A stretch of 37,664 nucleotides of DNA from an uncultured Christensenella sp. (GCA_949285605.1 CASDZI010000011.1:14290-51953); one strand, 5' to 3'. Shown: positions 11,648 through 22,926, counted from the stretch's first letter. Program-made: numbers and translations. Notes: generated by a model not told the origin, from the letters alone.

Positions 11648-11674
11648 ACGGTCGTAACGACCGTTATTTTTTTT
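11648..11674 (+). terminator. Terminator after the pseudouridine synthase gene
   Basis: 7-bp stem ACGGTCG/CGACCGT (11648-11654 with 11658-11664), TAA loop, followed by TATTTTTTTT. Confidence 0.85.
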
Positions 11675-11685
11675 GCATAAAATGC

Positions 11686-11714
11686 TTGACAGACAAATAT
11701 ATGTATTGTATGAT
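11686..11714 (+). promoter_or_regulatory. Strong promoter of the condensation-domain gene
   Basis: Consensus TTGACA (11686-11691), 17-nt spacer, TATGAT (11709-11714). The leader of about 50 nt is AT-rich and ends in GGAGG 8 nt before the ATG. An imperfect operator-like repeat TGAT-N7-ATCA starts at 11711, inside the -10. Confidence 0.8.
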
Positions 11715-11768
11715 ATACCTAATCAGATTAAATAGTCAAATCAATATAATATCTACGGAGGTTTAGCA

Positions 11769-13067
11769 ATGTTGACTAGAAAAGCGGAAATGTGGGACAA
11801 AATGCAGTATCTTTTTCGAAATTATTACGACAGAATGGTCCATATCGTAAGCAAAGTCCACGGAAAGATAGACCGTGACGCCCTGACCGTTGCTATAGAC
11901 GTTTTGGTTTATAAAGTCGATATACTGCGTTGTTCTTTCAAAGCCAACCCCCTCTTTCCGCACTGGCGACTTCATACCCGTTACGACGTGAAGGAAATCA
12001 TCGAATATATACAGGTAGAAGACCTCGAAAAAGGTATAGACGAACATTTATGTATGTATATCCCGGCCGATTCGGCTTTTCAGCTGAGGATAAAGGTGCT
12101 GGAATGCGGAGAGGAAAGCGCCTTCTTGCTGGTCATCAACCATATGTGCGCCGACGGCGGCGACAGTAAATATCTGATGAGTAAGATAACCGCTCTCTAC
12201 ACCGACATACTGAAAGGCGGCGACGGGAGTTCGGTTGCGATAAAGCAAGGACGCCGGGACGCCAATCAGATCTACGACAGAATGTCCCCCGAAGAAATGA
12301 AAAAGGCAAAAAGCCTTTACAAGAATATTTCCCAAAGCAAAATCAACGTGGAATTTCCTTTCGCCGCGGCTGCGTCAAGCGAACCTGAGAAGGTAAGACT
12401 TTTCCGTACCCGTTACGAACAGGATTTCGTTAAATCCTTAAACGAAGCGAGAAAAAAGCAAAACGCCACGATGAACGATTTGCTCCTCGCCGCTTTCTTC
12501 CGCAACCTCTACAACTACCTGAAAGGCAAGGAGAAACATCTCAACATCGTTTCCATGATGGACTTGCGCCGCTACTGCGGAGGAGAAACGCTGGGCGTCA
12601 CCAATATGACGGGCTTCGCTCCCTGCGACGTCGAGCTGGAAGACGAACCCTTCCTCGTCACCCTCGACAAAGTAAAATCCCGTATGAACAAAAACAAACA
12701 AGACCCCTTTATGGGACTTTACAGCCTGCCCTTATTGAAACTCGCCTTTACCGTTTTCCCGCACTTCATAAGCGAGATGGCCATTAAAATAGGTTACCAA
12801 AACCCTCTTATCGGTATGTCAAACATAGGTATAATGGAAAAAGAGAAATTCGCTTTCGAAGGGACGGTGCTGACCGACGCATTCATAACCGGAGCGGCAA
12901 AATACAAACCCTATATGCAGCTCACCACCACCACGTTCGAAAATACCATGACTTTCTGTATAGCCGAAAGGTGTACCGAAAAGGATGCGGCGATACTCTC
13001 GGTGTTCCTGGACGATTACAAAAAACAGCTTCAGCTTTTTATAGAAGAAGTCAACGAAAAGCAATAA
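11769..13067 (+). CDS. Stand-alone condensation-domain acyltransferase
   Basis: 432 aa with no signal peptide or TM segment. The fold signature is the condensation/acyltransferase superfamily (NRPS C domain, WS/DGAT, alcohol O-acetyltransferase-like). The active-site motif is VINHMCADGG, with H125 and D129 in the HHxxxDG pattern, the first His being Asn (common outside NRPS). A second conserved region, SMMDLRRYCGG (about 259-269), corresponds to the C-terminal half motif, and length fits one complete C domain. No adenylation or carrier domain lies nearby, so it is not an NRPS module here. It probably transfers an acyl group to an alcohol, amine or lipid acceptor, but substrates are unknown. 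It is monocistronic with its own promoter and terminator. Confidence 0.75.
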   Translation: MLTRKAEMWDKMQYLFRNYYDRMVHIVSKVHGKIDRDALTVAIDVLVYKVDILRCSFKANPLFPHWRLHTRYDVKEIIEYIQVEDLEKGIDEHLCMYIPADSAFQLRIKVLECGEESAFLLVINHMCADGGDSKYLMSKITALYTDILKGGDGSSVAIKQGRRDANQIYDRMSPEEMKKAKSLYKNISQSKINVEFPFAAAASSEPEKVRLFRTRYEQDFVKSLNEARKKQNATMNDLLLAAFFRNLYNYLKGKEKHLNIVSMMDLRRYCGGETLGVTNMTGFAPCDVELEDEPFLVTLDKVKSRMNKNKQDPFMGLYSLPLLKLAFTVFPHFISEMAIKIGYQNPLIGMSNIGIMEKEKFAFEGTVLTDAFITGAAKYKPYMQLTTTTFENTMTFCIAERCTEKDAAILSVFLDDYKKQLQLFIEEVNEKQ

Positions 13068-13087
13068 CCTTCAAAATAAATTTTCAC

Positions 13088-13130
13088 AAAAAAAGGCGGA
13101 CGATCTTTTTCGTCCGTCTTTTCCTTTTTC
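13088..13130. terminator. Bidirectional terminator between converging units
   Basis: 9-bp stem (13095-13103 with 13110-13118, one G-U pair) flanked by seven A on the left and TTTTCCTTTTT on the right. It serves the acyltransferase gene on the plus strand and the V-type ATPase operon on the minus strand. Confidence 0.85.
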
Positions 13131-13148
13131 AAAATTATCTCCGTTGCC

Positions 13149-13781
13149 TTAAGTGCGGTTTTCTATCATGGATTTGACTTTCATAAGACGAATGGTGTTG
13201 GATCTTTCGTTTTCGTCCAGTTTCATGGTGATATACTTGATGGTTTCCTCCAGCTGAGGGATCATGACGTATTCCAACGCATTTACCCTGCGGCGGTTTT
13301 TCTCTATTTCGTCGGCGAGCATATTGCAGGCTTTTTCCACCTCGGCAAGATGTACCAGCTTGACCAGGACTTCGCTGAGGTTGGCTATACTTCCGTCCAA
13401 TTCCGCCGACACCCCGGCAAAGGAATAGGGATAAAGTTCCTTCTTGTCCCCTTCTTTTACCGAAATTTGCGGTACCATTACGCTCATTACGTTTTTTTCC
13501 GAAGTTTCCAGTTCCACGCTGTAGCCGGGCATGGCCACCGCTTCTTCCATAACCGGCGCCGTAGTCACCGCAGCGGCAAGCAAGAACGAACGCAATGCCG
13601 CACTGACTTCCCCTTCGGTCTCTTCCCGCAGGCGTTTGTTTTCTTTGATAAGCACCATAAACTGCCTTATGGTCTCGTCCGCCTTGTCCTTCAGAAGTTT
13701 ATGCCCTCTGACGGCGGTCTTGAGACGGGTCTTTAACCGTCTCAATTCCATTCTGGTCGGATTTACGTTGAGTCTCGCCAT
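13149..13781 (-). CDS. ntpD: V/A-type ATPase subunit D (central axle)
   Basis: 210 aa. The rotor axle inside the A3B3 head, functionally like F-type gamma. The N-terminal NPTRMELRRLKTRLKTAVRG (7-26) and the C-terminal NRRRVNALEYVMIPQLEETI (about 162-181) are the family signatures; both ends are long helices. GGAGAAG precedes the ATG. It is the last gene of the V-type operon; no ntpH or ntpJ homologue follows before the terminator. Confidence 0.95.
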   Translation of the reverse strand: MARLNVNPTRMELRRLKTRLKTAVRGHKLLKDKADETIRQFMVLIKENKRLREETEGEVSAALRSFLLAAAVTTAPVMEEAVAMPGYSVELETSEKNVMSVMVPQISVKEGDKKELYPYSFAGVSAELDGSIANLSEVLVKLVHLAEVEKACNMLADEIEKNRRRVNALEYVMIPQLEETIKYITMKLDENERSNTIRLMKVKSMIENRT

Positions 13782-13799
13782 ATCTTCTCCAAATGATTA

Positions 13800-15170
13800 T
13801 TATTTATCGTAAAATTCTTCCAGATACTCGTCTCTGATACGTTTGAGTTCGTTCCTCGGCAGCAGCTTCAGGAGACTCCAACCCAAATTGAGAGTTTCCT
13901 CGATACTGCGGTTTTTCTGGAACCCTTGGGAAACGTATTGATTTTCGAATTCTTCGGCAAAAAGCGCAAACTTTCTGTCCACCTCCGTCAACGCCGCTTC
14001 GCCGAGTATAGCCGAAAGTTCCTTGGCTTCCTTGCCTCGGGCGTATGCGCTGAACAGCTGGTTCATCGTGTCGGCGTGATCTTTGCGGGTCTTGCCCTTG
14101 CCGATACCCTTGTCCTTCAGACGGGAAAGGGAAGGCAATACGTCTATGGGAGGCGTGACGCCTTTTTTGTAAAGCTCACGGCTCAATATAATTTGCCCTT
14201 CGGTTATATACCCCGTAAGGTCGGGAATGGGGTGAGTCTTGTCGTCTTCGGGCATGGTGAGGATGGGTATCTGAGTTATGGAGCCTTTCTTTCCTCTGAT
14301 ACGCCCCGCCCTTTCGTAAATGGTGGCAAGGTCGGTGTAAAGGTAACCGGGATACCCTCTTCTTCCCGGCACTTCCTTTCTCGCCGCACTGACTTCACGC
14401 AACGCTTCGCAATAATTAGTTATGTCGGTAATGATGACCAGAACGTGCATATCGCATTCGAAAGCCAGATACTCCGCCGCAGTCAACGCCATACGGGGGG
14501 TGGCTATACGCTCTATGGCAGGATCGTTGGCAAGGTTCATGAACAGCACCGTCCTGTCTATAGCCCCGGTTTTGCGGAAGTCGGAAATGAAATAATCCGC
14601 TTCCTCGAAGGTTATGCCTACCGCCGCAAACACGACGGCGAATTTACTGTCGCTGTTGAGAACTTTCGCTTGTCTGGCTATCTGTGCGGCAAGTTCGGCG
14701 TGCGGAAGTCCCGACGCGCTGAACACGGGAAGTTTCTGCCCTCTGACGAGGGTGTTGAGCCCGTCTATAGCAGATATACCCGTCTGAATGAATTCGTCGG
14801 GGTAGTCGCGCGCCACGGGATTTATAGGTTGTCCGTTGATGTTTATCCTCTTGTCGGGGATTATCGGAGAACCGTTGTCTCTCGGTCTGCCCATTCCGTC
14901 GAAAACCCTGCCCAGCATATCTTCGCTTACGGCAAGCTCTATGCTCTTTCCGAGAAAACGGGCCTTTGCAGTGGATATCTTCAGTCCCGACGAACCTTCG
15001 AAAAGCTGTACCAGGGCCTTGTCGCCGTTGATTTCCAGAACCTTTCCGTTACGGCGTTCGCCGTTGTCCTGCTCTATTTCCACGAGTTCGTCGTACTTGA
15101 CTCCTTCCACGCCCTCCACGAGCATCAAAGGTCCGACTACTTCTCTGATCGTCTTGTACTCCTTAAGCAT
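13800..15170 (-). CDS. ntpB: V/A-type ATPase subunit B (regulatory, non-catalytic)
   Basis: 456 aa. Alternates with A in the head. It starts [20 protein letters not shown] and contains [20 protein letters not shown] (about 134-153), the degenerate P-loop region that marks B, then [16 protein letters not shown] (about 275-290). The length is typical. GGAGGG precedes the ATG, 9 nt after ntpA. Confidence 0.96.
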   Translation of the reverse strand: MLKEYKTIREVVGPLMLVEGVEGVKYDELVEIEQDNGERRNGKVLEINGDKALVQLFEGSSGLKISTAKARFLGKSIELAVSEDMLGRVFDGMGRPRDNGSPIIPDKRININGQPINPVARDYPDEFIQTGISAIDGLNTLVRGQKLPVFSASGLPHAELAAQIARQAKVLNSDSKFAVVFAAVGITFEEADYFISDFRKTGAIDRTVLFMNLANDPAIERIATPRMALTAAEYLAFECDMHVLVIITDITNYCEALREVSAARKEVPGRRGYPGYLYTDLATIYERAGRIRGKKGSITQIPILTMPEDDKTHPIPDLTGYITEGQIILSRELYKKGVTPPIDVLPSLSRLKDKGIGKGKTRKDHADTMNQLFSAYARGKEAKELSAILGEAALTEVDRKFALFAEEFENQYVSQGFQKNRSIEETLNLGWSLLKLLPRNELKRIRDEYLEEFYDK

Positions 15171-15179
15171 TGCGCCCTC

Positions 15180-16940
15180 CTATCCTATCAAATCGGAAAT
15201 TTCTTTCTTCAGTTCTTTCTCTATCTCGTCGAAACGGGCAATGTCTTTTTCTTCGATGTATTTTGCCCTGCCGATTTTTTCACGCACGTCGAGAGTAATG
15301 ACGTCCTCTATGTCCACTCCCTTTATCAATGCGTCCTGACCCAGTTCGTAGAAAGAAATTATGAGTTTCAGCATCCTTAACTGTTTATTTAAGGATGCGT
15401 AAGTGTCGATTTCGTGGAAAGCGTTCTGATGCAGGTAGTCTTCTCTGACCGTCTTTGCCGTTTCCATCGTAAGGCGGTCTTTGGCACCCAGGGCGTCCAT
15501 ACCCACCAGTCTGACTATTTCGTCCAGCGTCGCTTCTTCCTGGAGGATACTCATGGCTTTCCGTCTTAAGGCGTTCCACTCTTTCCCCAGTTTGTCGTCG
15601 TACCAGTCGGCAAGACGGTCGGCGTAAAGGGAATAACTCTGCAACCAGTCGATAGCCGGGAAGTGACGTTTATAGGCAAGGGAGGCGCTCAGTCCCCAGA
15701 ACACCTTAACTATACGTAAAGTCGCCTGGCTGACGGGTTCGCTGAGGTCGCCGCCGGGAGGGCTGACCGCACCTATTGCGGTGACGCTTCCGGTTTTGCC
15801 CGAACTTCCCAGTACCTTTACTATACCCGCTCTTTCGTAGAATTCGGCAAGACGGCTGGAAAGATAAGCAGGATACCCTTCTTCGCCGGGCATTTCTTCC
15901 AGACGGCCGCTCATTTCCCTCAGAGCTTCCGCCCAACGTGAGGTGGAGTCCGCCATTATGGCTACGTTGTAGCCCATATCTCTGAAATATTCGGCTATGG
16001 TTATCCCGGTATAGATACTCGCTTCACGAGCGGCAACGGGCATATCCGAGGTGTTGGCTATAAGCACGGTACGCTTCATAAGCGGTTCGCCGGTCTTCGG
16101 GTCGGTGAGTTCGGGGAACTCGTTCAGAACGTCGGTCATTTCGTTACCTCGTTCTCCGCACCCTACGTACACTATAATATCTGCGTCCGCCCATTTGGCA
16201 AGCTGGTGCTGCACGACCGTTTTTCCGCTTCCGAACGGACCGGGTACCGCCGCCACGCCGCCTTTCGTTATGGGGAAGAAGGTATCGATAACTCTCTGTC
16301 CCGTCACCATAGGCATAGCGGGGGCAAGCTTTTCGTGATAAGGTCTGCCTTTACGGACCGAACACTTCTGTACCATGGTAAGCGGTATTTCCTTCCCGTC
16401 GTCGGTTTTTATTTTCGCAACGACTTCGTCTATGGTGTATTCTCCGTCGGCCACCTCGGTAACCTTTCCGCTGACTCCCACGGGTACCATTATGGAATGA
16501 CGGATAAGTTTGTTTTCCTGCACGAAACCCACTTCGTCGCCCGGGATAAGCACGTCGCCCGCCTTGGCGGTAGGATGGAATTTCCATTTCTTCTCGTGGT
16601 CGAGCGCTCTTACTTCCACCCCTCTTCCGATACGGTCGCCGCTTTTTTCTCTCAAAGCGTTCAGAGGTCTCTGTATCCCGTCGAAAATACTTTCTATAAG
16701 CCCCGGTCCCAGTTCCACGCTCAACGGCATACCGGTGGAAACGACTTCCTCTCCCGGTCCTATGCCTCCCGTCTCCTCGTAAACCTGTATGGACGCCTTG
16801 TCTCCTCTCAGTTCGATTATCTCGCCTATAAGGTGCGACTTCGACACTCTGACGACGTCGAACATCTTACATTCGCCCATACCTCCGGCCACTATCAAAG
16901 GTCCGCTGACCTTAATTACCTTTCCGCTTACATTGCTCAT
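15180..16940 (-). CDS. ntpA: V/A-type ATPase subunit A (catalytic)
   Basis: 586 aa. The catalytic nucleotide-binding subunit. Walker A GPFGSGKT (234-241), catalytic CGERGNE just after it, and [20 protein letters not shown] (about 330-349) are intact. The about 90-residue non-homologous region absent from F-type beta is present ([20 protein letters not shown] onward), which identifies the V/A type. No intein. GGAG lies before the ATG. Confidence 0.96.
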   Translation of the reverse strand: MSNVSGKVIKVSGPLIVAGGMGECKMFDVVRVSKSHLIGEIIELRGDKASIQVYEETGGIGPGEEVVSTGMPLSVELGPGLIESIFDGIQRPLNALREKSGDRIGRGVEVRALDHEKKWKFHPTAKAGDVLIPGDEVGFVQENKLIRHSIMVPVGVSGKVTEVADGEYTIDEVVAKIKTDDGKEIPLTMVQKCSVRKGRPYHEKLAPAMPMVTGQRVIDTFFPITKGGVAAVPGPFGSGKTVVQHQLAKWADADIIVYVGCGERGNEMTDVLNEFPELTDPKTGEPLMKRTVLIANTSDMPVAAREASIYTGITIAEYFRDMGYNVAIMADSTSRWAEALREMSGRLEEMPGEEGYPAYLSSRLAEFYERAGIVKVLGSSGKTGSVTAIGAVSPPGGDLSEPVSQATLRIVKVFWGLSASLAYKRHFPAIDWLQSYSLYADRLADWYDDKLGKEWNALRRKAMSILQEEATLDEIVRLVGMDALGAKDRLTMETAKTVREDYLHQNAFHEIDTYASLNKQLRMLKLIISFYELGQDALIKGVDIEDVITLDVREKIGRAKYIEEKDIARFDEIEKELKKEISDLIG

Positions 16941-16974
16941 TTATCGATCTCCTTAATCTGAGAAGTTGCTTTCT

Positions 16975-17295
16975 TTAATTTCCGTTCAGAATATCCGTAC
17001 CTATGGCTTTTTCCACGTTACGGGATATTCCGTTCATTCCGAAACCGTTACTGCCCTGCGCTCCCGGTATGGGTATCACCGCCGGATACGGACGGGTCTT
17101 GTAACGGGCTATGATTTCCGACACGTTTTCGGCTATTTCTTCGGTTATGAATATGACCGCATAGGTGCGGGCGAGTTTCTTGAGAGTTTCCGCAGCGTCG
17201 AAATAATTTCTGACGGGGAAAACGTCCGCTCCCACGGCTTTGAACGCCAAAATACTGTCCTTATCGCCGATCACGGCAATTTTGTTGTTACGCAT
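16975..17295 (-). CDS. ntpG: V/A-type ATPase subunit F (NtpG in Enterococcus)
   Basis: 106 aa. A small Rossmann-like subunit bound to axle D. KIAVIGDKDSILAFKAVGAD (5-24) is the family start and AVIFITEEIAENV (about 46-58) the middle motif. It overlaps the end of ntpC by 8 nt. In E. hirae naming this gene is ntpG; in archaeal naming atpF. Confidence 0.92.
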   Translation of the reverse strand: MRNNKIAVIGDKDSILAFKAVGADVFPVRNYFDAAETLKKLARTYAVIFITEEIAENVSEIIARYKTRPYPAVIPIPGAQGSNGFGMNGISRNVEKAIGTDILNGN

Positions 17296-18265
17296 AAAGT
17301 TCCCTCACTCGTTTCCTCATCTGATCACGGGGGACGTTATTCTTGATACACACGAGCACCACTCTGATAACCTTTATTTCGTTGAGTTTTGCAAGATAAT
17401 ACCCGAGTATGGGCGCCACGGAAAACATATCCGTCTTGTTCACGGCAAAAATTCCAAGGAGGAAATTGTCTTGCGCCGTTTCGTAGGACGCCATATCTCC
17501 GTCTTTTACGACGGCGAGAAAATCTTTACAGGGGTTGTTCGAAAGTTCTTTGGTAAGTATGGCGATGTCTCCGTTGCAGTCGGTAAAGGTTTTCAACGGG
17601 ATACTGCCGCCTTCCAAAAATCCCTCTTCGAAAAATTTGTTGCCTGCGCCTATCTTCAAGGTGCGAAGGTAACTCGAAATATTGGTGGCGTCGATAAATA
17701 CCGTAAAATATTCCTTGATATATTTATCGGCGTCTTTGGAAAGCAAAGAATCGATCTCCTTATACAAAGCCCTGTCCAACACGGTATCGATAAGACGGGG
17801 AGACCCCGCTCCCGTTTCGAACGCCCTGTCTATAAAAGCGCACGCCTCGCAAACGAAAGGGCTGAAATCGAGTTTACCTTGCTCGAACCTTTCCTTAAGG
17901 TAGGAAAAATCGTAGTTCCCGTCGGGCAGGAGCATGGCGTCGTACTCTTTTATCCCTGCATATTTCGCCTTGAACAGCACCTTTATGTTGTGGTAGTCGT
18001 TCCTGAGGAAAAAACATTCGAACCCCGCCCCTTCGGGGACGGTCTCTCTTACGAAAGCAGTAGCTATTTTTTCCTCCTCGCCGAGCAAAGTGTAGAAATC
18101 CTCTCCGTCGGGGACCAGTCCTCCGCCGTAGTTAATTTCCAGAAGGATACGCATTGCGTCGGAAAGCGTCTTACACTCCGTCATACGCATAAGTCTTTCG
18201 GTAGTCAAAAGATTCCCTTCTTTCGCCTTTGCTCTGGCGTTAGCGAATATCAACCCTTCTTTCAT
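17288..18265 (-). CDS. ntpC: V/A-type ATPase subunit C (d-type, ring-axle adaptor)
   Basis: 325 aa. A soluble all-helical funnel that links the D/F axle to the proteolipid ring. The N-terminal FANARAKAKEGNLLTTERLM and the repeated YHNIKVLFKAKYAG-type segments are typical. The start codon directly abuts the ntpE stop, with GGAG upstream. Confidence 0.9.
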   Translation of the reverse strand: MKEGLIFANARAKAKEGNLLTTERLMRMTECKTLSDAMRILLEINYGGGLVPDGEDFYTLLGEEEKIATAFVRETVPEGAGFECFFLRNDYHNIKVLFKAKYAGIKEYDAMLLPDGNYDFSYLKERFEQGKLDFSPFVCEACAFIDRAFETGAGSPRLIDTVLDRALYKEIDSLLSKDADKYIKEYFTVFIDATNISSYLRTLKIGAGNKFFEEGFLEGGSIPLKTFTDCNGDIAILTKELSNNPCKDFLAVVKDGDMASYETAQDNFLLGIFAVNKTDMFSVAPILGYYLAKLNEIKVIRVVLVCIKNNVPRDQMRKRVRELYA

Positions 18266-18841
18266 TTATTCTCCAAACAACAATTCCGCAATGACCGGTT
18301 CGTACCGTTCCTTTACGGTTTTCATTTCCACTTCGAGAGTGAGGTTCTTGTCGCTCCCCTCGCCTTTGATTATCATTCCGCCACGGAAAGCTCCGTATCC
18401 GCCGAAACGGAATTTCTTACCCTTGTCCGCCGCTTTTCCCGAAAGCCATTTTGCGTTGACGAGTTGCTTGTCGTCCTCCGACAAAACCACTTCGTCGCCG
18501 TCGGACGCATACGAAAGCATACCGTCCAGTAACGCAAGATAAGCCGACGTGTCCTCTTTGATGGCTTCTATGGCTTTTTCAAACGCCTCCGCCATTAGTT
18601 TCTGACGGGTCTGAAGTATCATCTTCTTGACTTCGAGGTTGGCGACGGTGATTTTCCGCCGTATGATTTCCTCTCTCTCTGCTATGGACTCCGCCATATT
18701 CTTTTCCCTGAAGATACGGGCGTCGTTTTCCGCAACGAGCAATATCTCCTTGCCTCTGTTAGAGGCCTCTTCCAGGGTGGAATTAGCTATAAGACGGGCA
18801 TCGGATATGATTTTGGCTACAATAGCTTCTTTACCTGTCAT
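18266..18841 (-). CDS. ntpE: V/A-type ATPase subunit E (peripheral stalk)
   Basis: 191 aa. The N-terminal half (1-95) is a long charged coiled coil and the C-terminal half a globular head-binding domain including FRGGMIIKGEGSDKNLTLEV (about 153-172), the family signature. It pairs with the small coiled-coil subunit encoded at 21403-21723. It lies 28 nt after the proteolipid gene. Confidence 0.92.
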   Translation of the reverse strand: MTGKEAIVAKIISDARLIANSTLEEASNRGKEILLVAENDARIFREKNMAESIAEREEIIRRKITVANLEVKKMILQTRQKLMAEAFEKAIEAIKEDTSAYLALLDGMLSYASDGDEVVLSEDDKQLVNAKWLSGKAADKGKKFRFGGYGAFRGGMIIKGEGSDKNLTLEVEMKTVKERYEPVIAELLFGE

Positions 18842-18869
18842 TTACAGTCCTACCTCGTAAATTACTTTT

Positions 18870-19364
<495 letters not shown>

Positions 19365-19412
19365 TTATTACCTCCTTGAAACAATCGTCTTTTTTTGATT
19401 TGTTTTTTAATA

Positions 19413-21416
19413 TCAATTATCGGGATAAGTGTATTTTGCCACGCTCCCCAAAGGTTTGAAAGCGTGTCCGCTTCCGTCGTAGAACCTGCCGAAAAATTCG
19501 ATATACTGCAAACGGGAATTATGAACGTAAGCTCCCAGCAGGTTGATGGCGATATTGAAAGTGTGTCCTATTATCAATATGGGCACGGCTATTATCCAGC
19601 TCGCCCAGAAACCGTGGAAAAAGGTATTGACGATGATGTCGGCAAGCATATTTATGACGTAACCGATAACGCCCGTGGTGAGTCCCAACCCGAACAGACG
19701 GGAGTAACTCAACAGGTCGCTGACCACGTTGATTGCGCCGTAAGCGTTCCCCAACGACCCGAATACCATTTTGACGGGGTTTTTCTTTCCCAGCGCTCCG
19801 CCAATAAGGAGCATTGCCGCACCGGCGAGAGCGACGTACGTTCCCACCGTGGCGCAAACGCCGAACCAGGCAGGCTCGGGGGATGTATTTATGGCGCCGA
19901 GGAAAAGCATGAGCTTAGGGCTGACAAGACAAAGTCCTATGAAAATAATTACCCAACTGAACTGATTGAAGATCCCTTGCAAAGGATGTCCTTCCTTGAT
20001 GAGCGCTACGCCCTTTAAGGCAAAGCCCGTCCCTATCTGCAACACGCCCATTCCGAGCGCCAGCATAAACATTTTGAGCGGTTCGTTAAGCGGATTGAAC
20101 CAGGAAATTTTTTCGAGGAAGCTGCCTTCGGGCAACGTTATCCCGAACCAACCGCCGAACAAAGCTCCCCAAATAACGGTACTAATTCCGCAGAAACCGA
20201 ACATAAGGAGCATTTTACCGCTGTTTTTGACGGGTTTAAGAATTTTGACCGCCGCAAAACAGGCTATCGCCATCAATATACCGTATCCTGCGTCGCTTAT
20301 CATGATCCCGAAAAACAGGAAGTAGAACAACGCCACGAAAAGGTTGGGGTCCTGTTCCCTGTACGAAGGCGGTCCGAACATATCCGTTATTCCTTCGAAT
20401 GCGCTGACGGGTCCGATGTTTTTGGTGAGCGTGGGCGGAACTTCCTCGTCGGTCGGATCTCGGAATTCTATCTCCGTCCGTTTCGACTTGTCCTCCACTT
20501 CGGCTTTGACCTTTTCCGCTTTGTCGGCAGGCACCCACCCTTCCATAAGGAAAGCGCTCTTGGTGTGCGGACTGCGTTCGGTCACGGCGCACTTGTCTAT
20601 CTCTATGGTGTAATAGTCGTAAAGCACTTTGAGAGTGCCGATAAGGGGAATATATTGCTTGACCTTTTTCAGCGTTTCTTCCCGCTCTTTATCCAACTGA
20701 AAGATCTTCCGCTCGGCTTCCGCCTCTTCCTGCGCCGCCGTGGCGTCGAAGATGAACGGACAGCGGACGAAGTCCGATGAAGCGAGCAAAGAGTCCGTTT
20801 CGCTTTTCGCTTCCTTGTGTCCGCAGATAACTACGGGACGGAGTTTGTCGCCGTCGTAAAACACCGCTTCGCAAAGTTCGGGCAATTTTTCCTGCAAAAA
20901 TGCGACCTTGGTTTCGGGGACGGTCCCTGCAACCATAAACGAGGTCTCGCTGTCTTTGACGAGCGAGAAGGGAATTTCCACGGCGTGATAGACGTGTAAC
21001 TGTTCTTTATAGGCTAAAACACGGGATTTCTCGCCTTTTATATCCAAAAGACGGGCGTTTATCTTTTCCATTCCCGAAATTTCGGTAAAGATCTCCACCT
21101 CTTCTCTCGCCACCGTTTCGTATTCCTCGACGGCAACGAGGCGGTTTTCCTTCTTGAAATTCGCTTTGGGGGGATCTTTTTCCAGACGGGCTTCTTCTTT
21201 CAAAGTTTCCTTCAGAAAAGTCAACGCAAAGGAGACCTTCAGCCTTTTGGACTCCAGGCCCTCCCGCTTTGCGACGTCGACAGGATAATTCGTCAACTCG
21301 CAAAGAGGCGTTTCGGTAAGCTCCACGCAACCCGATTTCAAGAATATCCTCATCAGCTTGCTGCGTTCGCTTTTATGAGCCACGAGGCTCATCTTCTTCA
21401 TTTTAACGATTGACAT
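19413..21416 (-). CDS. ntpI: V/A-type ATPase subunit I (a-type stator)
   Basis: 667 aa. The N-terminal soluble half (about 1-330) docks the peripheral stalks and contains long helices; the C-terminal half has about seven or eight TM segments forming the ion path. Conserved arginines facing the ring are R573 (LLSYSRLFGLGL) and R635 (HNSRLQYIEFF). The start MSIVKMKKMSLV matches the family and overlaps ntpF by 14 nt. Confidence 0.94.
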   Translation of the reverse strand: MSIVKMKKMSLVAHKSERSKLMRIFLKSGCVELTETPLCELTNYPVDVAKREGLESKRLKVSFALTFLKETLKEEARLEKDPPKANFKKENRLVAVEEYETVAREEVEIFTEISGMEKINARLLDIKGEKSRVLAYKEQLHVYHAVEIPFSLVKDSETSFMVAGTVPETKVAFLQEKLPELCEAVFYDGDKLRPVVICGHKEAKSETDSLLASSDFVRCPFIFDATAAQEEAEAERKIFQLDKEREETLKKVKQYIPLIGTLKVLYDYYTIEIDKCAVTERSPHTKSAFLMEGWVPADKAEKVKAEVEDKSKRTEIEFRDPTDEEVPPTLTKNIGPVSAFEGITDMFGPPSYREQDPNLFVALFYFLFFGIMISDAGYGILMAIACFAAVKILKPVKNSGKMLLMFGFCGISTVIWGALFGGWFGITLPEGSFLEKISWFNPLNEPLKMFMLALGMGVLQIGTGFALKGVALIKEGHPLQGIFNQFSWVIIFIGLCLVSPKLMLFLGAINTSPEPAWFGVCATVGTYVALAGAAMLLIGGALGKKNPVKMVFGSLGNAYGAINVVSDLLSYSRLFGLGLTTGVIGYVINMLADIIVNTFFHGFWASWIIAVPILIIGHTFNIAINLLGAYVHNSRLQYIEFFGRFYDGSGHAFKPLGSVAKYTYPDN

Positions 21417-21723
21417 ATTCGGTCAGGACCTTTTCCTTAATAAAGTTTACCGCCTTATCCGGCACGGTGCCGTTTTGAATTTTATCCGATTGTTTCTTCC
21501 CCGCCAGAAGGATCTTTTCGTAAGAAGCGTCGCCTTCCTTTACGGCGTTTTCTATAACTTTCGTCCGTTCCTTTTTAACTTTCTCCACCGCCTCGAGACG
21601 GAGCTTTTCCGCTTCGATTTCGGCTTGCGAAACTATGACTTTCGCTTCTTCCGTTGCGGCAGAAGTGATTTCCTCCGCCTGTTTTTCGGCTTCGAGAATG
21701 GCATTGACGGTGTCGGTGATCAT
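21403..21723 (-). CDS. ntpF: V/A-type ATPase subunit H/G (NtpF, peripheral stalk)
   Basis: 106 aa, almost entirely a coiled coil rich in Ala, Glu and Lys (about 1-75), the partner of subunit E in the two peripheral stalks. It is the first gene of the V-type set, as in E. hirae ntpFIKECGABD. It starts 9 nt after the upp stop with GGAG upstream, so the ATPase genes appear to share the upp transcript. Confidence 0.85.
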   Translation of the reverse strand: MITDTVNAILEAEKQAEEITSAATEEAKVIVSQAEIEAEKLRLEAVEKVKKERTKVIENAVKEGDASYEKILLAGKKQSDKIQNGTVPDKAVNFIKEKVLTEYVNR

Positions 21724-21732
21724 TTTGTCTCC

Positions 21733-22389
<657 letters not shown>

Positions 22390-22418
22390 TTATGTTTTTC
22401 CTTAGATAATCAACTCGT

Positions 22419-22868
22419 CTAAAAATTACCTTCTTCGATGGCAGCGATCTTGGCGACCCGCTTTTCGTGACGACCTCCCGCAAACGACGTTGCGAGAAAA
22501 ACCTTGGTCATTTCGTAAACTGCTTCGGGAGCGGAGATCCTGCCGCCCATGGCTATCATATTGGCGTTATTGTGTTCGGCAGCCATCTGTGCGCAAAAAA
22601 CGTCCGTGACGTGAGCGCAACGGATACCTTTGACTTTGTTGGCGGCGATGGAAATACCTATGCCGGTGCCGCAAAGCACTATGCCCTTGTCGGCTTGTCC
22701 GTTTTTTACCGCCAAAGCGGCTTTCAGTCCGTAGTCGGGATAATCCACCGATTCCGTTCCGTTGTAGGTGCCGAGGTCCAGGACTTCGTCTCCTCTCTCT
22801 TTCAACGCCTTGATACAGGCGTCCTTGACGGCAAATCCGCCGTGGTCGCACGCTACCGCAATAACCAT
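22419..22868 (-). CDS. rpiB: Ribose-5-phosphate isomerase B
   Basis: 149 aa. Interconverts ribose-5-P and ribulose-5-P, feeding PRPP synthesis upstream of upp. Motifs: ACDHGGFAVK (6-15), catalytic C66 in LCGTGIGISIAANK and H99 in AAEHNNAN. The full-length family size and the Sua5 neighbour favour RpiB over LacAB. CGGAGG precedes the ATG. Confidence 0.95.
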   Translation of the reverse strand: MVIAVACDHGGFAVKDACIKALKERGDEVLDLGTYNGTESVDYPDYGLKAALAVKNGQADKGIVLCGTGIGISIAANKVKGIRCAHVTDVFCAQMAAEHNNANMIAMGGRISAPEAVYEMTKVFLATSFAGGRHEKRVAKIAAIEEGNF

Positions 22869-22884
22869 TTCAACCTCCGTATTA

Positions 22885-22926
22885 TACCTATGTTATCATA
22901 TATACCGCCCTTTTTCAAGCAAAACT
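22885..22926 (-). promoter_or_regulatory. rpiB: Possible internal promoter before rpiB
   Basis: In the 115-nt gap between sua5 and rpiB the minus strand has TTGCTT-16 nt-TATGAT, with an alternative TTGAAA-17 nt-TAACAT. A 7-bp inverted repeat (CGCCCTT at 22906-22912, AAGGGCG at 22931-22937) brackets the -35 zone; it lacks a T tract and so looks regulatory rather than terminating. Confidence 0.35.

Noticed and set aside
13926..15380. 484-aa open frame on the plus strand opposite ntpB/ntpA
   Set aside because: It is antisense to clearly conserved ATPase subunits, has no ribosome site and no recognisable motif; long antisense frames here follow from codon choice of the real genes.
17240..18532. 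430-aa plus-strand open frame opposite ntpC/ntpE
   Set aside because: Shadow of two conserved V-type subunit genes; no start signals or family match.
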